A stretch of 64,000 nt of DNA from positions 18,856 through 82,855 of the forward strand of contig CAZAEQ010000018.1 of NCBI GenBank assembly GCA_964484185.1, given 5' to 3'. The notes below the pieces were generated by a model that saw nothing but the letters and a program-made list of their open reading frames with translations, was not told the origin of the DNA and made no database searches. The stretch comes from F1-120-MAGs238 sp964484185. GTDB taxonomy: Bacteria > Planctomycetota > Phycisphaerae > Phycisphaerales > UBA1924. This document shows, piece by piece, positions 17,501-26,530 of this stretch (positions are counted from its first letter, which is position 1; every line of letters starts with the position of its first letter). Position numbers and translations under genes: made by a program.

Positions 17501-18397
17501 TTACGCCGCCGACTGCTTCGCTGCGTTTCCGCCAACTGCCTTCCCCGCGATCTTCAGAGTCCCTTCTTTGAGCTGCACCAACTTCTCGTCATAGAGAAGT
17601 CCAATCATGTACTCATAGCTCGCCATCAACATGGCCAGATGCCATCCCGGCTTGCCATCCAGGAAACCAAGTTTCCAGACGTACATATACAAGAACCGAA
17701 TCAACGGGCGCATCGGCGTCCGCGGCCAGATATCTCTTCTCAGCCATAGCCGATATTTGAGAATGTCGCGGAACAACCTTCCCGCTCGAGCTTCCTTGCC
17801 CTCACCCATGTGCATCTTCACCCACTCATCACTCTCAAGATCCGCGTAACGAATGTGCTTGGTGAGATACTCGCTGATCGATTCACGACGAATATGCAGC
17901 ATCAGATGCTTGCAATACCCGGTCGTCCCATCTGCCACCATGTGTTCATGCACAGCGCGGTCCTCGTAGCGACACAGTCCGCGCCGGAAGAACCGCAGAT
18001 TCCAGCTCGGAAACAACCCGCCGTGGCGGATCTCTCGACCCATCATGATCACGACGCGGTTCACGAAATAGCCAACATCAGAGACATCGCTGGTCGCGAT
18101 CTTTTTGATCTCGCGCGACAACTCCGGGGTGATCCGCTCATCGGCATCGAGGATAAAAATCCACTTTCCCGTGAAAGGCAGATTATCCAATCCCCAGTTT
18201 TTCTGCCGTGAATAATTCTCAAACTTGTGTTCAACGACAATCGCCCCGGCTTTGCGAGCGATCTCCTGTGTGCCATCTGTTGACAGGCTGTCAAGCACAA
18301 AGACGCGACCGATCTTCAGCGCGTTTTCTACCGTCTCGCGAATGTGCGCGGCCTCATTGAACGTTGGAATCATGACATCAATCAGGGGGTAGCTCAC
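17501..18397 (-). CDS. Family 2 glycosyltransferase, WaaE/KdtX-like
   Basis: This 298-residue GT-A fold enzyme has the start IDVMIPTFNEAAHIRETVEN, the nucleotide-binding VLDSLSTDGTQEIA and the DADERITPEL metal-binding acidic motif near residue 90. This is the pattern of WaaE/KdtX-type lipopolysaccharide core transferases. The start overlaps the stop of the upstream GT2 gene by four bases (ATGA), indicating translational coupling. It converges with rlmKL with only nine bases between stops. There is no obvious membrane anchor. It is the last of three related GT2 genes on this strand. Donor and acceptor sugars cannot be inferred. Confidence 0.9.
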   Translation of the reverse strand: MSYPLIDVMIPTFNEAAHIRETVENALKIGRVFVLDSLSTDGTQEIARKAGAIVVEHKFENYSRQKNWGLDNLPFTGKWIFILDADERITPELSREIKKIATSDVSDVGYFVNRVVIMMGREIRHGGLFPSWNLRFFRRGLCRYEDRAVHEHMVADGTTGYCKHLMLHIRRESISEYLTKHIRYADLESDEWVKMHMGEGKEARAGRLFRDILKYRLWLRRDIWPRTPMRPLIRFLYMYVWKLGFLDGKPGWHLAMLMASYEYMIGLLYDEKLVQLKEGTLKIAGKAVGGNAAKQSAA

Positions 18398-19440
18398 GCG
18401 GCATCTCCCTCTGCGGCAGCGCTGGCCTTCACAGACTCCGGCTGTACAGAGTCATCAACAAGGCTCATCGCCCGCGAAGGCGGATCCTTATCCAGCATCT
18501 GTTCAACACGTTCCGTTGTTGCTGCGTGCCAGGTCTTCTGCTGCTCTCTGATTTTGATCTCAATCCAATATTCATACATCGAGATCATCGCCGAGTAGTG
18601 AAAACCGGCGCGGCCATCCAGAAACGCCAGTCGCACAAAATACATGTAGAGAAAGCGAACAAACCCACGCAACGGCAGGAAGAACGAAAGGTCCTTTACG
18701 GCCCGGCGCTTTACGCCAGGGCTCTTGTCAAAAACCTGCTGCACTTTGCTCCAGGCCGAGCCCTTCACAATCCGCACCGCTTCGTTCGCTTCCATGGTCG
18801 AATACGAATTGTGCTTCTTGAACCACGGCATCAACCCCTTGTTGAAGCTGTAGTGAATGAAGTGTTCCTGAAGGTCTCCCAGTGTTCCCTTCATGACCGG
18901 GTGGGCATTCACTTCTCGCTCTTCATAGCGGATCATTTCCGGCTTGAACAACCGGATAATCCACACCGGGTATATGCCGCCGTGCCGCAGCCAGCGGCCC
19001 ATGAACATGTTCTTGTATCGCAACCGAAATGCAACGTGCGGGTTACTTGCGTCATTCACCGTCCGCACCAGTTCATCTCTCAATTCGGGCGTTACCCGTT
19101 CATCCGCATCGGAGTAATACACCCACGCATGCTTGAACTTGATGTTCTCCAGCGCCCAGTTGGAGTGCTTGCTCCAGTTGTCGAACTTGCGCTGAATGAT
19201 CCGCACATTGGGGTACTTCGCGGCGATCTCCAGCGTCTTGTCCGATGAAAAGCTGTCGAGGACCACAATGTCGTCGCTGAATGTCAACGAATCCAGGCAG
19301 GGACCCAGATTCACTTCCTCATCCTTCGTCAAAATCAGAATGCTTGGCGGCTCTCCTGGCACGGACGACAACACTCGCCGCGACTTGTCGTCTGGCGTTG
19401 CCACTGCATCGAGTGTGTAGTTTCCCTGTGTGTCCGACAT
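18394..19440 (-). CDS. Family 2 glycosyltransferase, WaaE/KdtX-like
   Basis: From ATG 19440 (MSDTQGNYTL) this is 348 residues. A longer frame to 19614 adds a basic, low-quality stretch and would run into the hairpin at 19612. The catalytic part has ILILTKDEEVNLGPCLDSL, FSDDIVVLDSFSSDKTLEIA and YYSDADERVTPEL, then the MFMGRWLRHGGIYP segment shared with both neighbours. A C-terminal tail of about 50 residues is poorly conserved. It is coupled to the downstream GT2 by a four-base overlap. It probably adds a sugar during lipopolysaccharide or exopolysaccharide assembly at the cytoplasmic face of the membrane. Confidence 0.9.
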   Translation of the reverse strand: MSDTQGNYTLDAVATPDDKSRRVLSSVPGEPPSILILTKDEEVNLGPCLDSLTFSDDIVVLDSFSSDKTLEIAAKYPNVRIIQRKFDNWSKHSNWALENIKFKHAWVYYSDADERVTPELRDELVRTVNDASNPHVAFRLRYKNMFMGRWLRHGGIYPVWIIRLFKPEMIRYEEREVNAHPVMKGTLGDLQEHFIHYSFNKGLMPWFKKHNSYSTMEANEAVRIVKGSAWSKVQQVFDKSPGVKRRAVKDLSFFLPLRGFVRFLYMYFVRLAFLDGRAGFHYSAMISMYEYWIEIKIREQQKTWHAATTERVEQMLDKDPPSRAMSLVDDSVQPESVKASAAAEGDAA

Positions 19441-19611
19441 GCTGCGAAAGTCCCAATTCCGCCAAATGGCCAAATAACCAAGGCTCGTGTACGCGATGGT
19501 ACGCCTTGCGTACGCATTCACGACCCGTCTGGATCGTCTCAAAATCGCCAAAACTTGCGGCGGCGATCCTCTTTTCCCTTCCTTCACGCGCCGTGCTCCC
19601 CCCAAAACGAA

Positions 19612-19641
19612 CACTGCCGCGGCAAAGGTGCCGCGGCAGTG
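19612..19641. terminator. Strong 13-bp hairpin between two GT2 genes
   Basis: CACTGCCGCGGCA (19612-19624), loop AAGG and TGCCGCGGCAGTG (19629-19641) form a perfect stem. On the minus strand it is followed by TTCGTTTTGG, so it may end or attenuate transcription after the GT2 gene at 19672-20643. It sits about 170 bases upstream of the next gene's start. Confidence 0.6.
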
Positions 19642-19671
19642 AAAAGTTTCAAGATTCTCATCCAGATCCGC

Positions 19672-20643
19672 TCAAGTTGTCGCGGCCGCTGGCATCATCG
19701 GAATGTCGCCATAATCACCGCTCAGGAGCTTCGCAACCTTTTCCTCGTTGCGATCCTGCCATGCCGAGCGACGCTCGCGCATCTTGAGTTCGATCCAGTA
19801 CTCGTACATGCTCACGAGCATGCAATAGTGTGCCCCGGCGATCCCGTCGCGGAGCCCCAATTTAGCGAAGAAATCAAACCCAAACCGCCATGCCCAGCGT
19901 GCTGGAAGGAAGAAGCTGAAATTCTTAAGTGCGCGCCGCCGCATGATCGGATCAGGATCGCGCAACTGCTTCAGCGTGGGCCGGCCCTGTTGTACCACCG
20001 CCACCGCTTCCATCGCCTCGCGGTCGCTGTAATAGTTATGCTTGGTAAACCAGCGCTTCAGTCCGCTATTGAACGAATAGTGCGTGAATCTCTCTTGTAA
20101 TTCACCCATTTCGCCGTCAACGATTGGGTGCACATTGGTCTGACGCTTTTCGTAACGAACTCGATCGGGTTGAAGCAGGCGTAGCAGCCAGACATCGCCG
20201 CCAGCACAATGCTGAATCCACTCGCCTCTAAAGATATTCCGGTAGCGAATCCGGTATGCAACTGGGGCTGCGGGCACGTGCTCGCGACTGGCGATCTCTT
20301 GCAGCTCCGCCGCCAATTCAGCAGGAACTCGTTCATCGGCATCGCAGACATACACCCAGCGGTTTTTCCACTCGATCTGATGAAGCCCGTAATTGCGCTG
20401 CAAGTACTCGGTATCAAACTCGCGACGAGCTACGCGCACATTCGTGTTCGACTCGGCGATTTCAACCGTGTGATCGGTCGAAAGCGAATCGAGCACCACA
20501 ATGTCATCAGAAAAACCAAGCGTGTTCAGACACGCCTGAATGTTCGACTCTTCGTTTTTGGTGAGAATGAGGACGCTGACGCCAGTACCTTTGGCCGTCC
20601 TCTTGGTTGGTGCGATGCGCACCGTTTCCATCGCAGCGCTCAT
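19672..20643 (-). CDS. Family 2 glycosyltransferase, WaaE/KdtX-like
   Basis: The 323-residue form starts at ATG 20643 (MSAAMETVRIAP); the frame extends to 20706. Motifs match the two downstream genes: VLILTKNEESNIQACLNTL, FSDDIVVLDSLSTDHTVEIA, CDADERVPAEL and IFRGEWIQH. The three proteins are therefore paralogues, probably from tandem duplication followed by divergence of the acceptor-binding C-terminal part. This gene is separated from the next by the strong hairpin at 19612-19641, so expression may differ. It is probably a cytoplasmic polysaccharide-assembly enzyme. Confidence 0.9.
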   Translation of the reverse strand: MSAAMETVRIAPTKRTAKGTGVSVLILTKNEESNIQACLNTLGFSDDIVVLDSLSTDHTVEIAESNTNVRVARREFDTEYLQRNYGLHQIEWKNRWVYVCDADERVPAELAAELQEIASREHVPAAPVAYRIRYRNIFRGEWIQHCAGGDVWLLRLLQPDRVRYEKRQTNVHPIVDGEMGELQERFTHYSFNSGLKRWFTKHNYYSDREAMEAVAVVQQGRPTLKQLRDPDPIMRRRALKNFSFFLPARWAWRFGFDFFAKLGLRDGIAGAHYCMLVSMYEYWIELKMRERRSAWQDRNEEKVAKLLSGDYGDIPMMPAAATT

Positions 20644-20841
20644 TGCGTGAGAGCGCACCTGATCTGTTCCTGTCACCACGCACCACCTCCGGACCGGCCC
20701 CTGCAATGCCGATCAAGACGTCATTACCACAACAACGTCAATCAAAGATGAAGCACAAATCCCTTAATGCCAACAAAACCGTCTGTAACGACCAAAAAAA
20801 CCGCTCTTGGCATGCAGAAAATAGGGGAAAAGTCCTATAAC

Positions 20842-21807
20842 TCAACGGTTTGGGATCGCCCATTCCAGCGTACGTCGTATTCCCTCACCAAAATCTACAA
20901 TTGGCGCATATCCTAGAATCGCCCGGGCTTTACTGATATCCGCACTCGAATGACGCACATCTCCGGCCCGCGGCTCGCCATGGGTCGGCGTTCCATCAAC
21001 CTTGAGCACCTCTCCCATGTGCCTGAGCACATCAAGAAGCGTCACGCGACCGCCGCACCCGATGTTGATAACTTCGCCCCTCAGATCCTTGCTTGAGCTT
21101 GCCGCAAGTAAATTTGCATGAACTATGTTATCTATGTATACGAAATCCCGGGTCTGCAACCCATCTCCCAGCACTCTGGGCTGACGTTTTTCCGCAAGCG
21201 CATTCACAAACGCACTGATCACCGCCGCATATGGGCTTTTGGGGTCCTGCCTCGGTCCAAATACATTGAAGTACCGCAGGCTCACCGTGGACAGATCGAA
21301 ACATCTTGCCCAAGTCTGAAGCAGCAGTTCGCCAGCAACTTTGCTCGCCGCGTATGGCGACCAGGAATCCGGCGCATCAGTCTCTTTGCTGGGAAGATTG
21401 GGGTTATTCCCATACGCGGCTGCGCTGGCTGCGAAGTTCACGCGGTGCACACCCAGCTCTTTGGCCGCGATCAAAACCCGCTGAGTTCCTTCAATATTCA
21501 CATGCAGACACTCATCAGGTTTTTCAACCGACTCGGGCACGCTGACAATCGCCGCCTGGTGAAACACATAGCGGCATCCTTTCATCGCCGATCGAAGTTC
21601 TGCATCATCAAGCACTGAAGCCTTTCGGAAATCCACCCCTGGCGGCAGGTTGCTCAAATGCCCGCCCTTTAACGTGTCGAGCACTACAACCTCGCAACCC
21701 AGACCCTTTAGCGCATGTGCGAGATGCGACCCGATGAATCCAGCCCCGCCGGTAATTAACGCTCGCTGAGATCCAAATGCGCCGCCGTATGTTCCCGAGA
21801 TTGCCAT
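20842..21807 (-). CDS. NAD-dependent epimerase/dehydratase (UDP-glucose 4-epimerase-like, extended SDR)
   Basis: This 321-residue extended short-chain dehydrogenase has the NAD-binding GGAGFIGSH near residue 18 and the catalytic YAASK (SPYAASKVAGELLLQ) near residue 150. It also has the sugar-nucleotide motif LRYFNVFGPRQDP. The length and motifs match the UDP-glucose/UDP-N-acetylglucosamine 4-epimerase or related dehydratase group. It lies in the minus-strand part of the polysaccharide locus and would provide an activated sugar precursor. The exact reaction (epimerase, or UDP-glucuronate decarboxylase-like) is not resolved by sight. Confidence 0.9.
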   Translation of the reverse strand: MAISGTYGGAFGSQRALITGGAGFIGSHLAHALKGLGCEVVVLDTLKGGHLSNLPPGVDFRKASVLDDAELRSAMKGCRYVFHQAAIVSVPESVEKPDECLHVNIEGTQRVLIAAKELGVHRVNFAASAAAYGNNPNLPSKETDAPDSWSPYAASKVAGELLLQTWARCFDLSTVSLRYFNVFGPRQDPKSPYAAVISAFVNALAEKRQPRVLGDGLQTRDFVYIDNIVHANLLAASSSKDLRGEVINIGCGGRVTLLDVLRHMGEVLKVDGTPTHGEPRAGDVRHSSADISKARAILGYAPIVDFGEGIRRTLEWAIPNR

Positions 21808-21922
21808 ACACCATTATCGGGGCAAAACTGTAATTGGTCCAATCGGCTTGAGCAGGATTCCCAAACTCTCTGGCACAGCGCTGGCTCAATTGAGTTATCT
21901 CAAACGAGCACGAAAGTGCAAA

Positions 21923-23155
21923 TCATCGCCGCAATCGGGCCTTTTGTGCCGCAAAACGGATCGCCGCTTCAATTCCATCGACCATTCGCTTCACGGTAAA
22001 TCGCTGAGTCGCGGTTTCGTGCGCAAACAGACTCATCGATACCAGCCGAGCCGGATTCTTCAGCAAATCAAGAATTTGCTGTGCCATGTCGGCATCGTCA
22101 AGATGTCTGAACACAATTCCATTGTGACCGGCCTCAAGAGCCTCGATCTCCGGGTTGTGTGCATGAATCAAGTCCCCCGCAACGACCGGCACCCCGTAGC
22201 CAAATGCGTGCAGGATAGAAAGGCCGAGATTGGTCGGATACACAAACAGGTCCGCGGAGAGAAAGAAAGGAGCCAGGTCTCGCTCCTCATAGACCGCGCC
22301 CGCAAAAAGAACATTGTCAGAAATATCCAACTCAGTCGCAAGCTGCCGCAGCGATTGTTCAGCTGGGCCGTTCCCGATAATCACCGCCGATATCGCCGGA
22401 AAATGTACTTTCAACCTCTTCACGGCCCGCAGCAATACATCCACGCGATTGTCGTCAAATAAGCGGGAAACGAATATCAGGTTGGGCTCACCAAGTCCTT
22501 TTTCCCGTGCAAAAGCCGTCAATCTCTCAGGGTTTTTGAGCAGGGCCTTTCGCTCTGCCTGAATCGCAGTTTGATCAAGTGCATTTTGGGCAACAAACAC
22601 TCGCTCCCGCTTGGTTTCAAACTCCAGAAACTTTCCTGCTCCGATGTTGTTGTAGAACATCACCGCATCAGCCATTCGCCCGACGCGCCATCGAATCGTT
22701 CTTCGCAGCAGATTGTCCGACTTGGATACCCCGTGGCCCCAGAGCACTGTCCCGACTCCCATCATTCTCGCCTTGGCGAGAGTCGGCAGCAATGACAAAT
22801 GCCCAATGTTCCATGGCAGGATGAGAACATCAGATTGATCCAGTGTTGCCGCCGCGAGGTGCTCGCCGTGCCACACGATGTCACGCCCTGCCACAACATG
22901 CACTTTTTGATCAAAATGCTCTGCCTTGAATGTCTGAGGCACCGCATTCTTCAAGTTCTTAACCGTCGTATAAAACACGCGCAGGTCAATTCCTGGACGC
23001 GCTGCCAACTCGGTGAAAATCGGGATTCGGTATTTAGGCAGCCCGGGCTGACAAATCGTCACGCGAATCGGGGTTGCCTCTGCGCGCACAATAGCTGATT
23101 GAGGAGCTTTGGCCTCTACTGGTTTGATGGGATTCAGGCCTTGTGTGTGGGGCAT
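21923..23155 (-). CDS. Family 4 glycosyltransferase (GT-B fold)
   Basis: Starting at ATG 23155 (MPHTQGLNPIK) gives 410 residues. The frame extends upstream to 23233 without improving the N-terminus. The first Rossmann half starts at RVTICQPGLPKYRIPIF. The C-terminal half has the typical LIFVSRLFDDNRVDVLLRAV, VIIGNGPAEQSLRQLA and the donor-site segment LSILHAFGYGVPVVAGD. The usual EAMA-type EX7E motif appears as SILHAFGYG, so the first Glu is replaced. This is an oddity, but it is also seen in divergent family members. It is probably a retaining sugar transferase of the exopolysaccharide pathway, peripheral to the inner membrane. Confidence 0.87.
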   Translation of the reverse strand: MPHTQGLNPIKPVEAKAPQSAIVRAEATPIRVTICQPGLPKYRIPIFTELAARPGIDLRVFYTTVKNLKNAVPQTFKAEHFDQKVHVVAGRDIVWHGEHLAAATLDQSDVLILPWNIGHLSLLPTLAKARMMGVGTVLWGHGVSKSDNLLRRTIRWRVGRMADAVMFYNNIGAGKFLEFETKRERVFVAQNALDQTAIQAERKALLKNPERLTAFAREKGLGEPNLIFVSRLFDDNRVDVLLRAVKRLKVHFPAISAVIIGNGPAEQSLRQLATELDISDNVLFAGAVYEERDLAPFFLSADLFVYPTNLGLSILHAFGYGVPVVAGDLIHAHNPEIEALEAGHNGIVFRHLDDADMAQQILDLLKNPARLVSMSLFAHETATQRFTVKRMVDGIEAAIRFAAQKARLRR

Positions 23156-23393
23156 AAATAAAACTGAACTTGCAGACGAGACTGTTCTATATCGGCCGCG
23201 AATGCAATAACCACCCGATTCACCCTGATTCAATTGGTGCTATTTTTCGGCGATTGCGCTCCTCAAAGCCCCACGGTATAAGGATGCACGCGCCGGGATC
23301 GAAATCCACAGAATCCGCTAAGAGATTCGTAAAAAACTGATATCAGCCACACGCATTCACAGTCTTGACGGTTCCACCAAGGTTCTTGTCAAA

Positions 23394-23948
23394 TTATTTA
23401 GAATGGTTCGCAAGACGCGAACGCAGCACTTTTGCAGGGTTTCCTCCAGCAATCATGTCATCAGGAACATCTTTGGAAACCACCGCTCGCGCGCCAATAA
23501 CACAGTTGTGACCTACCCGTACACCTGGCCCAATGAACACCCCAGCACATATCCAGACGCCGCTTCCAATGGAAATTTTCGGCCTGAGCAGAGGCATATC
23601 CGGGCGCGTGTAATCATGGGTCCCCGCGCACACATACACATCCTGTGACAACACCGTGTGCGCACCAATATCTACCGGGCCAAGGTTATAGATTTCGACC
23701 CGCTCTGAGAGCATTGAAAACTCGCCCATGGAGAACAACCAAGGGTGCTTAATAATTGTCGAAGCCTTTGTTCCTGCAGTTCCAGCAATTTTTGCGCCAA
23801 ATCTCCTCAGCCAGAAGCGCCTCCAGCCATGCGACCGGCGCGGACTGAAGCGAATCAACGTTGCCTGCACCAGTTCCCATAACGTCCTTATTGCATACTC
23901 TCGCAGCGTGTATGGAAACCCGGCCGTGGTGTCTAGCCGCTGGAACAC
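23394..23948 (-). CDS. WcaF-like sugar O-acetyltransferase (left-handed beta-helix)
   Basis: The 184-residue protein belongs to the hexapeptide-repeat acyltransferases. The helix coils can be followed in EFSMLSERVEIYNLG, DIGAHTVLSQDVYVCAG, SIGSGVWICAGVFIGPG and RVGHNCVIGARAVVSKDV, with the closing GNPAKVL. The catalytic-type His lies in CAGTHDYTRPDMPL. This pattern matches the WcaF group that acetylates colanic acid or similar polymers using acetyl-CoA. It lies upstream of and parallel to the GT4 gene, about 240 bases away. It is expected to be cytosolic and trimeric. Confidence 0.9.
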   Translation of the reverse strand: MFQRLDTTAGFPYTLREYAIRTLWELVQATLIRFSPRRSHGWRRFWLRRFGAKIAGTAGTKASTIIKHPWLFSMGEFSMLSERVEIYNLGPVDIGAHTVLSQDVYVCAGTHDYTRPDMPLLRPKISIGSGVWICAGVFIGPGVRVGHNCVIGARAVVSKDVPDDMIAGGNPAKVLRSRLANHSK

Positions 23949-24098
23949 TTTTGGTTCACTTTGAGTTGGATCGGAAGGTGACAGGTGGCGTTCCTTTTGC
24001 TCGTGTGTGGCGTAGCAACATCTCGTTCTATCGGCTGAAATGACTCAAGAGTCTCGAAACCTTACCCGATAAACACCAAACTTCAAGTCGTTCGAAGA

Positions 24099-26507
24099 AT
24101 GCGAATTCTACACGTCATCTCCTCGCTTGATCCGCGCGCCGGTGGGCCACCCATGGTCATCTCGCGGTTGGCGGCGGCACAGGCTCAATTAGGACATGAA
24201 GTCCATGTACTTTGTTACGGTGTTAAAGCAGATGGAACTGGCAAAGACCCCAATCCTGAGATTGATCAGAAGCTGAACGCCATACCCAATTGGGGTGATG
24301 TTCATCAGCATCGGCTCGCCCCGCCCAATAGGTTCGAGTGGTACATGTCGGGCACCGCGACGGCAGCGCTTGGGCGCATTGTTCCGACCATGGACATTGT
24401 GCACGTTCATGGAGTCTGGGACCCGATTCTCCGTGCCGCAGCGAGCGCTGCTCGCGAAGCGAAAAAGCCATACGTTGTAGCACCGCACGGAATGCTTGAT
24501 CCATGGGCACTCTCCGAAAAAAACTTCAAGAAGAGAGTCGCACTGAAGCTCGGGTATGGCGCAATGGTTCACGGCGCCTCTTTGATGCACGCGCTTTCCC
24601 GCTATGAGGCAGACTGCATTGCGGAGTTTGGTTATCGCGGGCCAATCGAAGTCATTCCCAATGGCGTATTCATGGACGAGATCGATCCCTTGCCCGCGAA
24701 GGGGTCGTATATCCGTGAGACTCCCGCACTTGCGGGTAAACGGTTCATCTGCTTTCTCAGTCGCCTCCATCCGGTGAAAGGTCTTGACCTCCTCGCCGCC
24801 GCATTTGCGCAAATTGCAGATAAACACCCCGATGTCCACCTCGTTGTCATAGGCCCGGACTTTGGCGCCAAAGACTCGTTCGTCGCTCAAGTCGCCAGCC
24901 TCAAACTGACCAACCGCGTTCACCTTCCCGGTCCTATGTGGGGACGAGAGCGTTTCAAACCAATTGTCGACTGCGCCTGTTACTGCCTCCCCAGCGAACA
25001 TGAAGCATTCAGCGTTGCAATATGCGAGGCGATGGCCTGCGGAGCGCCCGTAGTAATCACAACAAACTGCAACCTGCCAGAAGCTGCAGAGTTCAACGCC
25101 GGATTGGTCATCAATCGAACTGTTCCGGAATTAGCCGCCGCACTGGATCGCATTCTCTCTTCACCAGCTGAATCAGCAACAATGGGCAAGAATGCCCGCA
25201 GGCTCGTTGAAGAGCGCTTTACCTGGCAGCAAGTAGCCGCGGCGGCCGACGCCGCGTATCAGATCGTTTATCGTGGCAATCAAAAATCCCTGGCAGTTAT
25301 CGCCAATGTTCAAACGCCCTATCGCCTCGCGACTCACCAACGCATCGCACGCGAACTCAAAGACCTCAAGCTCTGGTCCCTGTATACGCATGATGTCCCC
25401 GATCAGGCATGGGATTACCACGTCGACCAGGAGATCAACCCGGTAATCTTTGGCCCAGGCGAAAACTGTGTCGATGCCGACAAGCCGCGCTCATGGCGCA
25501 GAGAATTCGCCAAGGGTGGCGAAATCGCTGCCTTTATCCGCCGCGAACATATCGATGCCGTCATAGTTTCCGGGTACAACGATCCAGGCCGCATCCGCCT
25601 CATCTTTTCCTGCTGGCTCCGCGGCGTGCCAGTCTTCCTCGCTGGCGACTCCAATATCAAAGGCGACACCGCCCGCGGTGGCCGAAAGCTACTGAAGAAC
25701 ATTGTGTTGCGCTCCGTCCTTCACGTGGCGCATGGGGTGCTTCCATTTGGATCTAATGGCGCCGACTATTTTGCGAGTTACGGAGCTGCCCGCGATCGAA
25801 CTTGGTTCTTTCCGGCCGAGCCCGACTACGAAATATTTTCCCGAGCTCGAGCCGAGTCTGTTGCTGCTGTCCAAAAGGAGTACAAGTTGTCGCCGCACCG
25901 CCGGCGGATCGTGTTCTGTGGTCGCATGGCTCGAGCCAAGCGACCGGACCTGGTGCTTGACGCATTCATAGAGATCGCTCATGTCCGCTCAGACTGGGAT
26001 CTCGTGATGATCGGCGACGGACCGATGCTCGAGGACCTCAAGAAAAAAACACCGCCGCACCTTTCAGATCGAATCCGCTGGACCGGATTCGTGGCTGACC
26101 CGCGAAAGGTAAGCGCGCTCTACCACTGCTGCGACACTTTTATCATTGCGAGCGAGTTTGAACCCTGGGCAGTCGTAGTTGACGAAGCCTGCACCGCCGG
26201 ACTGGCAATGTGCGTAAGCGATGTCGTCGGTGCCGCGCGCGAATTAGTCAGGCACCGTGAGAATGGCACAACATTTTCAGTGAGCGATCCTCAATCGCTT
26301 TTACCAGCAATTTTGCTTGCCACCGATGTGTCTCAAATTGATCGATTCAAAGCAAGCTCGCTCGCAATCGTCGAACAATGGCGAAGGGAGGGCGATCCCG
26401 TCCGCGGCGTTCGGGCTGCGCTCGGCAGCGCAGGAATTATGCTCGCCCAACCTGTCAAGGCGCGAACTCCCGACCCCGCGCAAACGAATGTGGATTCTCT
26501 CGCCTAA
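24099..26507 (+). CDS. Double family 4 glycosyltransferase fusion
   Basis: The 802-residue protein contains two complete GT-B enzymes. Domain A (about 1-390) starts RILHVISSLDPRAGGPPMV and has VVAPHGMLDPWAL, VIPNGV, CFLSRLHPVKGLDLL and the EX7E motif in SEHEAFSVAICEAMACGAPV. Domain B (about 395-790) starts SLAVIANVQTPYRLATHQRI and has IVFCGRMARAKRPDLVLDAF and SEFEPWAVVVDEACTAGLAM. Both donor sites look intact, so two sequential transfers by one protein are plausible. It opens the plus-strand half of the polysaccharide locus, 150 bases from the divergent acetyltransferase. The next gene starts 23 bases after its stop. Confidence 0.9.
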   Translation: MRILHVISSLDPRAGGPPMVISRLAAAQAQLGHEVHVLCYGVKADGTGKDPNPEIDQKLNAIPNWGDVHQHRLAPPNRFEWYMSGTATAALGRIVPTMDIVHVHGVWDPILRAAASAAREAKKPYVVAPHGMLDPWALSEKNFKKRVALKLGYGAMVHGASLMHALSRYEADCIAEFGYRGPIEVIPNGVFMDEIDPLPAKGSYIRETPALAGKRFICFLSRLHPVKGLDLLAAAFAQIADKHPDVHLVVIGPDFGAKDSFVAQVASLKLTNRVHLPGPMWGRERFKPIVDCACYCLPSEHEAFSVAICEAMACGAPVVITTNCNLPEAAEFNAGLVINRTVPELAAALDRILSSPAESATMGKNARRLVEERFTWQQVAAAADAAYQIVYRGNQKSLAVIANVQTPYRLATHQRIARELKDLKLWSLYTHDVPDQAWDYHVDQEINPVIFGPGENCVDADKPRSWRREFAKGGEIAAFIRREHIDAVIVSGYNDPGRIRLIFSCWLRGVPVFLAGDSNIKGDTARGGRKLLKNIVLRSVLHVAHGVLPFGSNGADYFASYGAARDRTWFFPAEPDYEIFSRARAESVAAVQKEYKLSPHRRRIVFCGRMARAKRPDLVLDAFIEIAHVRSDWDLVMIGDGPMLEDLKKKTPPHLSDRIRWTGFVADPRKVSALYHCCDTFIIASEFEPWAVVVDEACTAGLAMCVSDVVGAARELVRHRENGTTFSVSDPQSLLPAILLATDVSQIDRFKASSLAIVEQWRREGDPVRGVRAALGSAGIMLAQPVKARTPDPAQTNVDSLA

Positions 26508-26530
26508 CCAACCGATTTGAACTGGACCAG

